64,000 bases of DNA from Lysobacteraceae bacterium (GCA_003241895.1 QBLY01000008.1:55472-119471), one strand, 5' to 3'. Shown: positions 29,101 to 40,462, counted from the first letter of the stretch. Numbers and translations are program-made. Notes: generated from the letters alone by a model not told the origin.

Positions 29101-31074
29101 CTCGCGCACCAGGCTCACCTTGAGCGCAGCGGAAGGCTGCCGCTTGCCGGCGGCGTCGCTGCGCATCACGTTGAATCCGGCGACGCCGTTGGCGGGGGCG
29201 CCGTCCTTCATGTCGAACAGCGGCCGCACACCCACCAGCGCGGGCGCCGGCCACAGCGTGCGCTTGAGGCTGCGGGTGACGGTGCGGCCGCCGCTTTCAT
29301 ACACGCTCCCGCTGACCACCACCGCCACCGGCGCGGAGGGCGCAGCCGCTTCTTCGGGCAAGGCCAGCGATGCGGTCAGCTTGCCTTCCGCGTCCAGGGC
29401 CTGGTCGAGGGCGTCAGTGGCGTCCTTGGGCAAGGTAATCGTCGGGTCGCCGAAATAGTGGTCCGGGAAGCCTTCCAGCGGATGCTGGTCGGGCGCGACC
29501 GAAAGCCGCGCGGTGAATCGGTTGCCGGCGGCGGGTGCACCGTACAGATACGCGGCATCCACCACCAGCGGGAACGCGTCGCCCGGTTCAAGCGTCGGCT
29601 GGGCGCTGGTCAGTTCGAGTTTCATGCGCTCGGGCAGGAACTCCTCGATGCGCAGCGACATGCCCTGCACCACTTCGGCGGCGCCGGGGGCGGTGCGGAA
29701 CTCCACCTGCCAGCGGCCGGTCGGCACGTCGGCCGGCAGCGCCTGGGTCCAGCTGTAATAGCCGCCCTCGCCCGCAGCCAGCTGGGTTTCAAGCAACACC
29801 TTGCCGTCGGGCTGCTTGAGGCTCAGGAACAGCGGCTGCGCCTTCACCGCGCGGCCGTCGTAGTCGCGCATCAGCGCGGAAATGCGCAGGGTTTCGCCCG
29901 GCCGATACAGGTCGCGACCCGACCACGCGAACACGTCGAACCAGGCCTGCTTGCGGCCCGCCACCGAGAACTCCGACAGGTCCAGCGCCGGCTGGTTGAA
30001 CGGCAGCAGCGACACGTCGTTGCCGCTGCGCGCCACCAGCACGTGGCTGGCATCGAGCTTGTAAGCCACCAGCGCGTTGCCGCTGGCGTCGGTGTCGGCC
30101 TTGGCCACCACTTCACCGGCGCGGTTGAGCACGCTCAGCGCGATGCTGCCCGCGGGCTCGCCGGACTTGAGCGAGGCGGTGTGCACGAACACCGAATCGC
30201 CATAGGCGCGCACGTGCAGGCCGATGTCGGAAACGAAGAAGGTGGCCGTTTCGTAGTCTTCGCCATAGGCACCGACCTTGCGCATCAGCGCGAAGTACAG
30301 GCCCGGCTCCTGCAGCTGCTCGATGTTCTGCACCGGCAGGTAGGTCAGCTGGCGCTGGTTGTCGGCGCCACCCAGCACGAAGCGATTGAGGTACACCGAG
30401 TCGGCCACGCGCGTGATCGCCATGCGGTCCTGCCACTCGCTGTCGCCCAGCTCCCAGCCGCCGCGGCGGCCGCCGCGCTGGTAGCTGACGAAGAAGTTGG
30501 CCACTTCGCTGTCGCGCACGCGCAGGAACTCAACGTCCACTTCCTGCACGTTCACCGACACCACCGGCAGGCCGCGGGTATCGCGCGCGGGCAGCACGCT
30601 GCCCTGCGACGCGAAACCCACTGCGGGATCAACCGGCCCGGTGTTGACCGTGCGCTGGTCGTCCTTGCCCAGGGTCTTGCCGTCGGCGGCCGCGAGGCCG
30701 GCGCGCACCAGCACGCGGTAGTCGCGGCTGGCCTCGACGTAGGGGAAGCGCAGCGTCTTGGCGTCGCTGTCCAGCACCCAACTGCCCTTGACCACGGCAC
30801 CGTCGGGCCCGGTCACTACGATCAGCTCGTCGAAGTCCTGGCTGGCCGCCAGCGCCTGCGAGAATGCCAGCGCGATCGCCACGTCACCCTGGCGCTCGCC
30901 GCGCCCGGCCGACACCATCGCGAACCCTTCCACCACGGGCCGCGCATCGATCGGCGCACCGCCCTGCATCTCCGGCACTTGGTTGGCGTCGCGCTTGCAG
31001 CCCGCCACGACAACAACCGCCATCAGCAGTACCAGGACCGCGAGGGCGCGACGCAGGCTTTGGGTATTCTTCAT
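26161..31074 (-). CDS. yfhM: Thioester-containing bacterial alpha-2-macroglobulin lipoprotein
   Basis: 1637 aa. A periplasmic protease trap: attacking proteases cut a bait region and become covalently held through a Cys-Gln thioester. The lipobox VAGC (Cys26, followed by Lys) predicts an outer-membrane lipoprotein. The thioester motif is intact as YPYGCVEQTTTRG (Cys1163, Gln1166). Macroglobulin beta domains and the alpha/alpha thioester domain are present at full length. The partner PBP1C follows directly; together they are thought to protect and repair the cell wall after invasion by foreign proteases. Confidence 0.94.
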   Translation of the reverse strand: MKNTQSLRRALAVLVLLMAVVVVAGCKRDANQVPEMQGGAPIDARPVVEGFAMVSAGRGERQGDVAIALAFSQALAASQDFDELIVVTGPDGAVVKGSWVLDSDAKTLRFPYVEASRDYRVLVRAGLAAADGKTLGKDDQRTVNTGPVDPAVGFASQGSVLPARDTRGLPVVSVNVQEVDVEFLRVRDSEVANFFVSYQRGGRRGGWELGDSEWQDRMAITRVADSVYLNRFVLGGADNQRQLTYLPVQNIEQLQEPGLYFALMRKVGAYGEDYETATFFVSDIGLHVRAYGDSVFVHTASLKSGEPAGSIALSVLNRAGEVVAKADTDASGNALVAYKLDASHVLVARSGNDVSLLPFNQPALDLSEFSVAGRKQAWFDVFAWSGRDLYRPGETLRISALMRDYDGRAVKAQPLFLSLKQPDGKVLLETQLAAGEGGYYSWTQALPADVPTGRWQVEFRTAPGAAEVVQGMSLRIEEFLPERMKLELTSAQPTLEPGDAFPLVVDAAYLYGAPAAGNRFTARLSVAPDQHPLEGFPDHYFGDPTITLPKDATDALDQALDAEGKLTASLALPEEAAAPSAPVAVVVSGSVYESGGRTVTRSLKRTLWPAPALVGVRPLFDMKDGAPANGVAGFNVMRSDAAGKRQPSAALKVSLVRERRDYLWSQDEGGGWGYDYTARYETVETRDLPARADGDARIDFNVEWGEYRLEILDPETKLLTRLPFVAGWSWDNENRGLDARPDKVKLSLDKTSYRAGDTLRITVTPPQPGQGILVVESDKLLHVQPLLAKAGETYELKVTQEWERHDIYITALVLRGGSAVEKVTPARAVGVAHVPMDRAARTVPVTVEAPKQTRPEQALPVTISAPALAGKTAWATVAAVDVGILNITRFPVPDAAAHFFAQRRLGVDAYDLYGRVIESFEGESATLRFGGDMALLALPQARRPTARVQTVDLFSGPVKLDAKGQAKVDVMVPDFNGTLRVSALVYSDEVYGQGYSESILRAPILAEVSAPRALAPGDRSTVTLDLQNYTGKAGEFSVNFDTTGPIAIAGERRKVSLAPDEKSTLTYVLSGTEGFGVGTLKLRVEGGGFSVNREFDVPVRAAWGSVVRSRAQTVQPGTSLALGGDLAAGLMPGTVSARMTLTTQPPIPFARALQDLLDYPYGCVEQTTTRGYAALLLDADSARRMGFAGLDEEARRKRMEGAFSRLAALQSGNGHFSMWGGSDTSAILTPYIAEFLLNARDAGFAVPDAMLQKSLERLSEDLLTGGVPFYSYDASDHLRFAYQAQAGYVLAKVNRAPLGTLRALYDNERGKSLTGLPLMHLGLALAMQGDETRAGKAIAEALAKKDARPRWLGDYGSQLRDQSLMLALLRENKRSGGDQDARLLALSRDLQARVGTSSNYWLSTQEQIALARLGKSLALDAESTFSGQLSVGAQETPVSADRLFSRDFGFGDLAAGVRFAPKAEAPLYAVIDVAGVPRTAPAVNETDIVVKRSWYNPDGTAWKPGPLREGQVLVAALSVEVREAMPDALLVDLLPAGLEIENLNLAAPEQWADVTIEGITITDRSSASEIVHEEYRDDRYVAALKLYAGQKAQLFYLVRAVTPGTYVVPPPQVEDMYRPELRGVGRAIPATVTVVQP

Positions 31075-31098
31075 GGGGCCACTCCAGGGGACGTGGCC

Positions 31099-31104
31099 AG
31101 TATA
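31099..31104 (-). promoter_or_regulatory. Possible -10 box for the yfhM-pbpC operon
   Basis: TATACT on the minus strand, 25 bases upstream of the yfhM start. No recognisable -35 box is seen. Confidence 0.35.
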
Positions 31105-31175
31105 GGGCGGCGACGCTGCGACGCGCCGCCACGCAATCCACCGGTAAAGCGGTCAATCCACGCTGCGCCGGCGGT

Positions 31176-31961
31176 TCAGTCGCCCGCGCCCGCCACCGGC
31201 AGCTTGGCCGCCTGCGCGGTGGCCGCAGCCACCTTGTCGATCGGCGTCATGCGCAGCGCCATGTCGGCCAGGTCCAGCCCCAGGCCGGTGCCGCCCTGGC
31301 GCGCCAGCGCGCCCAGGTCGATGTCCACGTAGCCCATCGGCTTGCCGTCGTGGGAGAAAGCGATGCCGGGCACACCGTCCACCATCAGGCGGTAGGTCGG
31401 GCTGCGCGTCTCACCCAGCACCAGGCCGGGGCGGAACACCGGCACGCCGCCCCACTCGTCCGAGGTGCGCAGCAGGGAGAAGAACACCATGCCCGGCTCG
31501 GCCTTGATGCCCTGCGACAGGTCCACGAAACCCAGCTTGCCGACGGGGTTGCGCAGGCGGAGCCAGGCCAGGCCCAGTTCGCCGTCGCGGGTCACCAGGT
31601 CGGCCGGCAGCCAGTCCTCGGTATCGGCCAGCCGCACGCGGAAGTCGCTGGACTTGGCCACCGGCGACGCTTGGCCCGGCGTTGCCGCGCCCAGCTTGCT
31701 GAAATCCACGCTGACGGCGCGCTCGGGCACCACCAACAGGCCATCGGCGCTGACCATCACCGCCTGCGTGCGGTCCTCAATGCGCTGCTCGTTGCCCGAG
31801 TTGGTCACCGACATCACGAACTTCACCGTGACGATGGCGTCCGAGTGCTGCTGCACCAGGTCGCGATAGACCTCGCGGTAGTCGTCGAACGGCTCGGCCG
31901 CGGAAACATGCGGCGCCGCCAACAGCAGCGCGGCCAGTGCGATCAGGCGGACCAGGGTCAT
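31176..31961 (-). CDS. Protease-like protein lacking the catalytic triad
   Basis: 261 aa with a signal peptide (1-21, cut after SAA). Its segments line up with the chymotrypsin fold of the protease encoded just upstream: TQAVMVSADGLLVVPERAV with the His loop, GELGLAWLRL with the Asp loop, and VDGVPGIAFSHDGKPMGYV with the GNSGGP loop. At the three catalytic positions it has Arg81, Gly130 and Pro198, so it should be proteolytically dead. Its ATG overlaps the stop of the active protease (ATGA), so they are made together. A regulatory or scaffold subunit is inferred. Confidence 0.72.
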   Translation of the reverse strand: MTLVRLIALAALLLAAPHVSAAEPFDDYREVYRDLVQQHSDAIVTVKFVMSVTNSGNEQRIEDRTQAVMVSADGLLVVPERAVSVDFSKLGAATPGQASPVAKSSDFRVRLADTEDWLPADLVTRDGELGLAWLRLRNPVGKLGFVDLSQGIKAEPGMVFFSLLRTSDEWGGVPVFRPGLVLGETRSPTYRLMVDGVPGIAFSHDGKPMGYVDIDLGALARQGGTGLGLDLADMALRMTPIDKVAAATAQAAKLPVAGAGD

Positions 31962-34030
31962 GGCGTCTCCGAGAGCCAGTAGCGTTCAAGATAGAGGATG
32001 CGGGTTTCGCCACCGCGGATCACCTGCAGTGGCACCACGCTGCCGTTGCCCTTGGCCAGCGCCTTGTCCAGCGCCTGCGCCAGGTCGGTCAGGTCGCGCA
32101 CGGGATCGCCGCCCAGGCTGATGATGATGTCGCCGGTGCCCAGGTGCGCCAGGCCCGCCGGGCCACCGGCTTCGACGCCGTCCACCACCACGCCGGCCTG
32201 GCTGGCGGGCAGGCGGCGGGCGGCGCGGTCGTAGAAACCCATCTCGCGCAGCTGGGCGCGCAGGCGGGTCAAGGCCAGCGTGCGCAAGCCCGAAGTGTTG
32301 ACCGGCGACGGCGCCAGCGTCAGCGTGAACGCCTGCGGCTTGCCGTCGCGCAGGGCTTCGAAGCGCGCGCTGCTGCCGATCGGCAGGTCGCGCACGCGCT
32401 GGTGGAAACCGTCGGCGGAGTTCTCGTTCGCTGCGCGCAGCGGCTCTGCGTCCAGGGTTGTCAGCAGGTCGCCGACCCGTGCGCCAGCAGCCGCCAGCGG
32501 GCTGCCCGGATACGTGCGGATGATGCGGAAGCCCGGCTCCGCCAGCCCCAGGTCGCGCGCCAGCGACGTGGTTATGGGCTGCACCTCGACACCGGCCCAG
32601 GCCTTGGAAAGCTCCGGCAGCGGCGTGCGCACGCGGTCGCCGTGCACCGGCGCCAGCACCGCCACGCGCTGCTCGGCCTCGCGCTGGAACTCGACCACCA
32701 GCGGCTTGCCGCCGGCCGGCGGCGCGCCGGCCAGCTTCGACAGCGCGTCGTGGCTACCCACGGTCTCGCCGTTGATGCGAAGGATCAGGTCGCCCTGGGC
32801 CAGCGCCGGGCGCGCCGTGGCCGCCGGCCCACCCGGACGCACGCCGGTGACCAGCAGGCCGCGCGCCTCGTCCAGGTTGCGGCGACGGCTCAGGGCCGGC
32901 GTCATTTCCGCCAGCGACAGCCCGAAGGGGGCGAATGCGCGCTCCTCCACGGCGTCGTCGGGCAGGCCGGCGGCCTTGAGCGTGATCTGGCTGCGGCGGC
33001 CGGCACGGTCGATCCCCAGCGCCACGGAGGCGCCGCCAGGCAGCTCGGCCAGGCGCCGTTGAAGGGCGGGCACGTCCACCGGCTGCAGTGCGCTGATCGG
33101 CTCGCCCTGCAGGGTCAGGACGCGGTCGCCGGCCAGCAGGCCGGCCTTTTCGGCGGCCGAGCCGCGCTCGACGGCGTTCACCAGCACGCCCTCCTTCAGC
33201 CCGGTGCCCTTGAGCGAACGCAGGCGGAAGCCCAGGTGGGTGCGATCAATGCGGCCCTTGGCCACCAGCGCCTTCACCACTTCGCCGGCGTCGGGGCCGG
33301 GGATGGCAAAGGCCAGGTCGCCGCCGAACAGCGTGCCGCGGGTGTTCACGCCGACGATCCGGCCGGACAGGTCCACCAGCGGACCGCCGGAATTGCCCGG
33401 CGCGATGGCGGCGTCGTGCTGGATCCAGGCGTAGTAGCGGCCGGTGGGCTGGTCGTCGCCGAGGCGGTCCTCGTAGTCGGCCTCGTCGTCGAACAGCGAC
33501 ACCAGCAGGCGCCGCGGGTTGTTCACCACGCCGGCGCTCATTGAATTGGACAGGCCCCAGGGCGCGCCCATCGCCAGCACCGTGTCGCCGGGCTGCAGGT
33601 CCAGCGTGGTGGCGAACTCGGCGTAGGCGAAGGTTTCAGGCGTGGGCGGCAGGGCCTGCAGCACCGCCAGGTCGGACAGGGTGTCGGTGCCGACCAGCTG
33701 CGCGGGCAGCTCACGGCCGTCGGCGAACACCACCCGGAAACTGCGGCCGTTCTCGGTGACGTGGGCATTGGTGGCGATGTGGCCCTGCGGCGACACCACG
33801 GTGCCGCTGCCGCTGGACACGCTGAGCACCGGCTCGCCCTGGCGGTAGTCCTCGCGCACGGTGAGGATGCTCACCACCACCGGCAGCACGCGGTCGCGGG
33901 CGGCCGCGATGCGGGCGGCGTCGCTGGAGCGCACGGCCGTGGCCGCGGCGTTGTCCAGGGCGAACGCGGGCATCGCGGCCAGCACGAGGGGGACAGCCAG
34001 CCATGCCGCGGCGAATCGAATAAAACGCAT
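31958..34030 (-). CDS. Periplasmic Deg-type serine protease with multiple PDZ domains
   Basis: 690 aa from the ATG at 34030, which places a signal peptide (1-25, AFA cut) at the N-terminus. Trypsin-like domain with an intact triad: His90 (ATNAHVTE), Asp120 (LSDLAVL) and Ser214 (APGNSGGPL). At least three PDZ-like modules follow (GLKEGVLVNAVERGSAAEKAG, ARGLLVTGVRPGGPA, GFRIIRTYPGSPLAAAG, VVVDGVEAGGPAGL). Longer than DegP/DegQ (about 450 aa) because of extra PDZ domains. It probably degrades or checks envelope proteins. The next gene overlaps it by 4 bases. Confidence 0.88.
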   Translation of the reverse strand: MRFIRFAAAWLAVPLVLAAMPAFALDNAAATAVRSSDAARIAAARDRVLPVVVSILTVREDYRQGEPVLSVSSGSGTVVSPQGHIATNAHVTENGRSFRVVFADGRELPAQLVGTDTLSDLAVLQALPPTPETFAYAEFATTLDLQPGDTVLAMGAPWGLSNSMSAGVVNNPRRLLVSLFDDEADYEDRLGDDQPTGRYYAWIQHDAAIAPGNSGGPLVDLSGRIVGVNTRGTLFGGDLAFAIPGPDAGEVVKALVAKGRIDRTHLGFRLRSLKGTGLKEGVLVNAVERGSAAEKAGLLAGDRVLTLQGEPISALQPVDVPALQRRLAELPGGASVALGIDRAGRRSQITLKAAGLPDDAVEERAFAPFGLSLAEMTPALSRRRNLDEARGLLVTGVRPGGPAATARPALAQGDLILRINGETVGSHDALSKLAGAPPAGGKPLVVEFQREAEQRVAVLAPVHGDRVRTPLPELSKAWAGVEVQPITTSLARDLGLAEPGFRIIRTYPGSPLAAAGARVGDLLTTLDAEPLRAANENSADGFHQRVRDLPIGSSARFEALRDGKPQAFTLTLAPSPVNTSGLRTLALTRLRAQLREMGFYDRAARRLPASQAGVVVDGVEAGGPAGLAHLGTGDIIISLGGDPVRDLTDLAQALDKALAKGNGSVVPLQVIRGGETRILYLERYWLSETP

Positions 34031-34066
34031 GCCACTCTCCGTCAGGGGTGCCGTGCCTGGGACAGG

Positions 34067-34092
34067 GGCCGCGCGAAAAGTTTCGCGCGGCC
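34067..34092. terminator. Perfect hairpin downstream of gyrA
   Basis: A 12-bp perfect stem (GGCCGCGCGAAA with TTTCGCGCGGCC) and a two-base loop, 8 bases after the gyrA stop and before the Deg-protease start. It lacks a U-tract on the minus strand, so it may be an attenuator or a weak terminator. Confidence 0.45.
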
Positions 34093-34100
34093 TGACCGGA

Positions 34101-36722
<2,622 letters not shown>

Positions 36723-36795
36723 TCGTGCTTCCGTATTCGACGTTCGGGCGGGTGCCGCGGCAGATGCCGCAGGCAAGGGCTTTCAGTAACGTGAA

Positions 36796-36804
36796 ATCAT
36801 ACCA
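36796..36804 (-). promoter_or_regulatory. Extended -10 promoter of gyrA
   Basis: TGGTATGAT on the minus strand, an extended -10 (TGn plus TATGAT), about 74 bases upstream of the gyrA ATG. No good -35 box is needed or seen. Confidence 0.55.
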
Positions 36805-36857
36805 GAAACCGCCCGCGCAATGGGCCGCTTAGAGGCCATAAAACAAGCACTTAGGGC

Positions 36858-37907
36858 TCAACCAGCGCCGAAAACGCCCGCCATCCGCGATGTGTCCGGC
36901 CGCTCCACCACGCCGCGCTCGGTCACGATGGCGTCGATCAGCCCGGCGGGGGTGACATCGAACACCGGATTCCACGCCTGCACCCCGTCGGCGACGGTGC
37001 GCACGCCGCCCATGGCAAGCAGTTCGTCGGGGTCACGCATCTCGATCTCGATGTCGTCGCCGTGCGCGGTGGCCATGTCCACCGTGGAGGAGGGCGCCAC
37101 CACCATCACCTTCACCCCGTGGTGGCGGGCGGCTATGGCGTGCGAATAGGTGCCGATCTTGTTGGCTGCGTCGCCGTTGGCGCAGATGCGGTCGGCGCCG
37201 ACCACCAGCCACTGCACGGCGCCGGTCTTCATCAAGTGGGCCGCGGCGCCGTCGGCGATCAGGGTGGCGGCGATGCCGTCCTGCACCAGCTCCCAGACGG
37301 TCAGGCGCGCGCCCTGCAGCCAGGGCCGGGTTTCGCTGGCGTAGACGCGCTCGATGCGGCCCTCGGCCACGCCGGCACGGATCACGCCCAGCGCCGTGCC
37401 GAAGCCCGCCGTAGCCAGCGAGCCGGTATTGCAGTGGGTCAGCACGCCGCTGCCGGGCGCGATCAGCGCCGCGCCCAGTGCGCCCATGTAACGGTTGGCG
37501 GCCAGGTCTTCCGTCTCGATGGCGGCCGCCTCGCACTCCAGCACTGCGAGCCAGTCGGCGCCGGCCGCAGCGAGCACCCGCCGCACCCGGGCCAGGGCCC
37601 ACATCAGGTTCACCGCCGTGGGTCGGGCCGCCTGCAGATGTTCGAAGTCGCGGGCCAGCTTGGCCAGGGCCTGGGCACCGTCGGCCGCCGCCACACGCTG
37701 CCCCGCCAGCACCGCACCCCAGGCCGCGGCGATGCCGATGGCCGGCGCGCCGCGCACCACCAGCGCGTGGATGGCGGCCGCCACTGCATCGGCGTCGTGG
37801 CACTGCACGTACTCGGTCACGAACGGCAGCTTGCGCTGGTCGAGCAGCGAAAGACGGTCGCCCTGCCAGCGGATCGGGCGGATGCGGTCGTAGCGGTCGA
37901 AGTCCAT
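36858..37907 (-). CDS. mtnA: Methylthioribose-1-phosphate isomerase
   Basis: 349 aa. Aldose-ketose isomerase of the methionine salvage pathway. Motifs: [15 protein letters not shown], the catalytic Cys segment [31 protein letters not shown] and the catalytic Asp in [25 protein letters not shown] ribosome binding site precedes the ATG at 37907. The other mtn genes are not adjacent, although a salvage-type transaminase and omega-amidase lie at 54-56 kb. Confidence 0.94.
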   Translation of the reverse strand: MDFDRYDRIRPIRWQGDRLSLLDQRKLPFVTEYVQCHDADAVAAAIHALVVRGAPAIGIAAAWGAVLAGQRVAAADGAQALAKLARDFEHLQAARPTAVNLMWALARVRRVLAAAGADWLAVLECEAAAIETEDLAANRYMGALGAALIAPGSGVLTHCNTGSLATAGFGTALGVIRAGVAEGRIERVYASETRPWLQGARLTVWELVQDGIAATLIADGAAAHLMKTGAVQWLVVGADRICANGDAANKIGTYSHAIAARHHGVKVMVVAPSSTVDMATAHGDDIEIEMRDPDELLAMGGVRTVADGVQAWNPVFDVTPAGLIDAIVTERGVVERPDTSRMAGVFGAG

Positions 37908-37968
37908 GCGCGGTTCTCCATGCAATGGCCCGAGTTTAACAAGGCCGGCGGCGCGCTATGCTCCAGCC

Positions 37969-38664
37969 ATGAGCACCCGACCCGCGCGCACCACCCCGAA
38001 GAAGTCCCCGGCCCTGGACGCCGGCATCGAACCCATGCTGCACGCCGCCTGCGTGAGGGCCGGCGCCGGCGCCGCCCTGCAGGTCGGCCTGGACCGCGTG
38101 CCGCTGCTCAAGCCCTTCCTGCCCGCCACCCTGCGTCGCGCCGGCAGCAGCGAATCGGCGGAAGACATCCAGCGCAAGCTGGTGCAGGCCATCTACCGCC
38201 GCTACAAACTCAAACCCGCCGGATGGGAGGTGGAAGGCGTGCTGGCCGTGGCCCAGACGCAGGCCGTGCTCAGCCCGCTGGCCACCCGCGAGGGCCTGCG
38301 ATCCCTGTTGAGCGGCTGGCTGCCCGCCGCCGTCAGCACGCCGCTGATGCGCTACACGCCGCTTGAACCGCTGGTCACGGCGACCGTGCGCGCAGTGGCC
38401 GCCACCTGGGCCGCCGGTCGCTACGCCGACAGCGTCTGCCGGCTGCGCAAGGCCGGCGCCGACTGGCTGCCGGCACCGCTGGCCGGCGCCCTGAACCTCG
38501 CCCCGTCCAAGCTGCGCGAATGGAGCACCGAGGCGCTGTCGCTCGCGCTGCCACCGCTCAAGCTCGCCAGCGCGCTCGCCCGCCAGATCAGCAGCGTGGT
38601 GTCGACCCCTGCCGCGAAGAAACCGCCCCGAAAGACCGCAGCCCGCAAGCGCGCCCAACCCTGA
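37969..38664 (+). CDS. Hypothetical protein with basic C-terminal tail
   Basis: 231 aa, not recognised. Ala/Leu-rich and mostly helical, without a signal peptide. A motif AIYRRYKLKPAGWEVEGVLAVAQTQAVLSPLATREGL occupies the centre in two adjoining stretches. The last 20 residues are a lysine/arginine/proline tail (KKPPRKTAARKRAQP) like those of histone H1-type proteins, so nucleic acid or acidic-surface binding is possible. It is divergent from mtnA with a 61-base gap and ends in a clear terminator. Confidence 0.7.
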   Translation: MSTRPARTTPKKSPALDAGIEPMLHAACVRAGAGAALQVGLDRVPLLKPFLPATLRRAGSSESAEDIQRKLVQAIYRRYKLKPAGWEVEGVLAVAQTQAVLSPLATREGLRSLLSGWLPAAVSTPLMRYTPLEPLVTATVRAVAATWAAGRYADSVCRLRKAGADWLPAPLAGALNLAPSKLREWSTEALSLALPPLKLASALARQISSVVSTPAAKKPPRKTAARKRAQP

Positions 38665-38669
38665 AAACA

Positions 38670-38700
38670 CGAAGCCCGGCGCGAGGCCGGGCTTCGTTCC
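38670..38700 (+). terminator. Intrinsic terminator between convergent genes
   Basis: An 11-bp stem (CGAAGCCCGGC with GCCGGGCTTCG), a five-base loop and a short T-containing tail on the plus strand. A-rich flanking sequence on the left could also stop the convergent DUF3011 gene. Confidence 0.75.
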
Positions 38701-38719
38701 TGCTTGTTGCGACCGCCGA

Positions 38720-39379
38720 TCAGCGCACGCTGAACTCCGCGCGGCAGCCACCATCCACCCAGATGCCGTCGCGCTGGTAGCCCCAGTTGTAGTTGAACTG
38801 GCAGCGCGTGTCGCTCAGGCGGCGGGCGATCCGGGCCTCGCGCACGCCGCCGGGCACCCGGCAGAACCGCTGGCGTTGGTCCTGAGACTCGCAGCGAACC
38901 ACCTGCGGGCCGTTGCCGTTGCCGTAGCCGTAGCCGTTGCCATAACCCTGGTCGCCATAGCCGTAGCCCGGGCGGCCATATCCGCGGCCACCGCCCAACT
39001 GGAAGGTGGCTCGGCAGCCGTTGGCAACCCAGATGCCGCGGCGGTCGTAGCCCCAGCTGCGTCCCTGGATGCACGGCGAGCGCGATTCCTGGCGCAGCAG
39101 ACGCACGCCGCCGCGGACGTCCACGTTGCAGTAGCGCGTGCGGCCGTCGTTGGAGCTACAGCGCACCGCCGCGGCGCCGCGGTCGTCGTAACGCTGGTCG
39201 TAACGCTGGTCGTAACGCTGGTCGTAACGCTGGTCGTAGCGCTGGTCGTAGCGCTGGTCGTAGCGCTGGTCGTACCTGCCTTCATAGCGGTCGTCGTAGC
39301 GATAGCGGGAGTCAGCCGACGCCGACAGCGGCAAAGCGGCGGCAGCGAGGGCCAACAGGACAATCAGGAAACGAGACAT
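38720..39379 (-). CDS. Secreted DUF3011 protein with RYDQ tandem repeat
   Basis: 219 aa, signal peptide 1-22 (cut after ASA). Residues about 35-62 are seven copies of RYDQ, encoded by a 12-bp DNA repeat. Two DUF3011-type modules follow (about 70-130 and 158-219), each with the pattern V.C.S.D.R...C, R..RQ/R..S...C, W G Y.R.GIWV..GCRA.F, and four to five cysteines likely to form disulfides. They are joined by a Gly/Tyr-rich linker. Modules of this kind are thought to resemble beta/gamma-crystallin or lectin-like folds; the function is unknown. Confidence 0.82.
   Translation of the reverse strand: MSRFLIVLLALAAAALPLSASADSRYRYDDRYEGRYDQRYDQRYDQRYDQRYDQRYDQRYDQRYDDRGAAAVRCSSNDGRTRYCNVDVRGGVRLLRQESRSPCIQGRSWGYDRRGIWVANGCRATFQLGGGRGYGRPGYGYGDQGYGNGYGYGNGNGPQVVRCESQDQRQRFCRVPGGVREARIARRLSDTRCQFNYNWGYQRDGIWVDGGCRAEFSVR
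39192..39274 (-). repeat. 12-bp coding tandem repeat, seven copies
   Basis: The unit cgctggtcgta(a/g) begins at 39192 and repeats every 12 bases to 39274. The first three copies end in A and the next three in G, a synonymous difference that shows two expansion blocks. It encodes RYDQ repeats in the DUF3011 protein and stays in frame for any copy number. Confidence 0.95.
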
Positions 39380-39493
39380 GGCGAAGGCTCCTTGGCGTCG
39401 ACCGGTGTTGGCCGCACGGCTGGCAATCTAAGGGGCTGTGGATGAATCGCTGGAAAACCCCGCCGCGTGCGGCGTGAAGCGCTTAGCGTTCGT

Positions 39494-40462
39494 TCATGCC
39501 CGCTCGAACGGGAATGCCAGCACATCGGATATCTTTTCGGTGGCCATCAGCGCCATCAGCAGGCGGTCCACGCCCAGGGCCACGCCAGCGCATTCGGGCA
39601 GCTTGGGCAGGCTGGCGAGCAGGCGCTCGTCCAGCGCGGGCGTGGCGGCGTTGCGGGCGCGGCGACGGTCGAGATCGGCTTCGAAACGCCGGCGCTGTTC
39701 GGCCGCATCGTTGAGTTCGTGGTACCCGTTGGCGACCTCCAGCGGGCCCAGGAACACTTCGAAGCGTTCGGCCAGCGGTGGGTCGCCGGCACGCACCTTC
39801 GCCAGTGCGCACTGGCTGGCGGGATAGTCGTACACCAGCACGATGCGGTTGGCGGGAATGGTGGGCTGGATGAGGTGGGTCATCAGCAGGTCCAGCCAGT
39901 CGTCGCGGGTGAGGCCGGCCGGGTCGATGCCGTAAACCTGCAGCGGCGAGCGCAGCTCATCTTCGGCCGCCAGCATCGGGTCGAAGCCGAACTTGTCCTG
40001 GTAGAGCTGGCGGAAACTGGTGTCGCGAACGGTGGCGCGACGACCGGCCAGCGTGAGCGCGGCCTTGAGCAATTCCGACACTTCGTCCATCAGCTGGTGA
40101 TGGTCCATGCCGACGCGGTACCACTCGAGCATGGTGAACTCGGGATTGTGGCGCTTGCCGGCCTCGCCGTTGCGGAACACCCGCCCCAATTCGTAGCAGT
40201 CACCCACGCCCGCGGCCAGCAGGCGCTTGAGCGGGAATTCGGGCGAGGTGCGCAACCAGCGCGTGGCCTCGCCGGCCGCACGGGGACCGTCGAAGCGCAG
40301 CGCGAAGCTTTCGATGTTCGGATCGGTATTGCCCGCGCACGACAGCACCGGGGTTTCCACTTCCAGCACACCGCGCTCGGCGAAGAAGCGCCGCACCAGC
40401 GCGTACAGGTCGGCGCGCAGGCGCAGGGCCTTGAGGTTTGCGGTGGGTTTCCAGTCTTTCAT
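39494..40462 (-). CDS. epmA: Elongation factor P--(R)-beta-lysine ligase
   Basis: 322 aa, a lysyl-tRNA-synthetase-like enzyme without the anticodon domain. It attaches beta-lysine to EF-P to relieve stalling at polyproline. Class II motifs: VLEVETPVLSCAGNTDPNIESF, RTSPEFPLKRLLAAGVGDCYELGRVFRN, HNPEFTMLEWYR, and motif 3 GVALGVDRLLMALM. Epm A/GenX/PoxA length (about 325 aa) is matched. The partner epmB and efp are not in this window. The stop is 113 bases from the DUF3011 start. Confidence 0.94.
   Translation of the reverse strand: MKDWKPTANLKALRLRADLYALVRRFFAERGVLEVETPVLSCAGNTDPNIESFALRFDGPRAAGEATRWLRTSPEFPLKRLLAAGVGDCYELGRVFRNGEAGKRHNPEFTMLEWYRVGMDHHQLMDEVSELLKAALTLAGRRATVRDTSFRQLYQDKFGFDPMLAAEDELRSPLQVYGIDPAGLTRDDWLDLLMTHLIQPTIPANRIVLVYDYPASQCALAKVRAGDPPLAERFEVFLGPLEVANGYHELNDAAEQRRRFEADLDRRRARNAATPALDERLLASLPKLPECAGVALGVDRLLMALMATEKISDVLAFPFERA

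Noticed and set aside
25933..31332. Long open frame antisense to pbpC and yfhM
   Set aside because: Typical high-GC shadow frame: composition is Arg/His/Gln/Ala-rich with no domain, and the opposite strand encodes recognisable full-length proteins.
39192..39274. Regular short repeats considered as a CRISPR array
   Set aside because: Units of 12 bp are contiguous without spacers and encode a tetrapeptide repeat.
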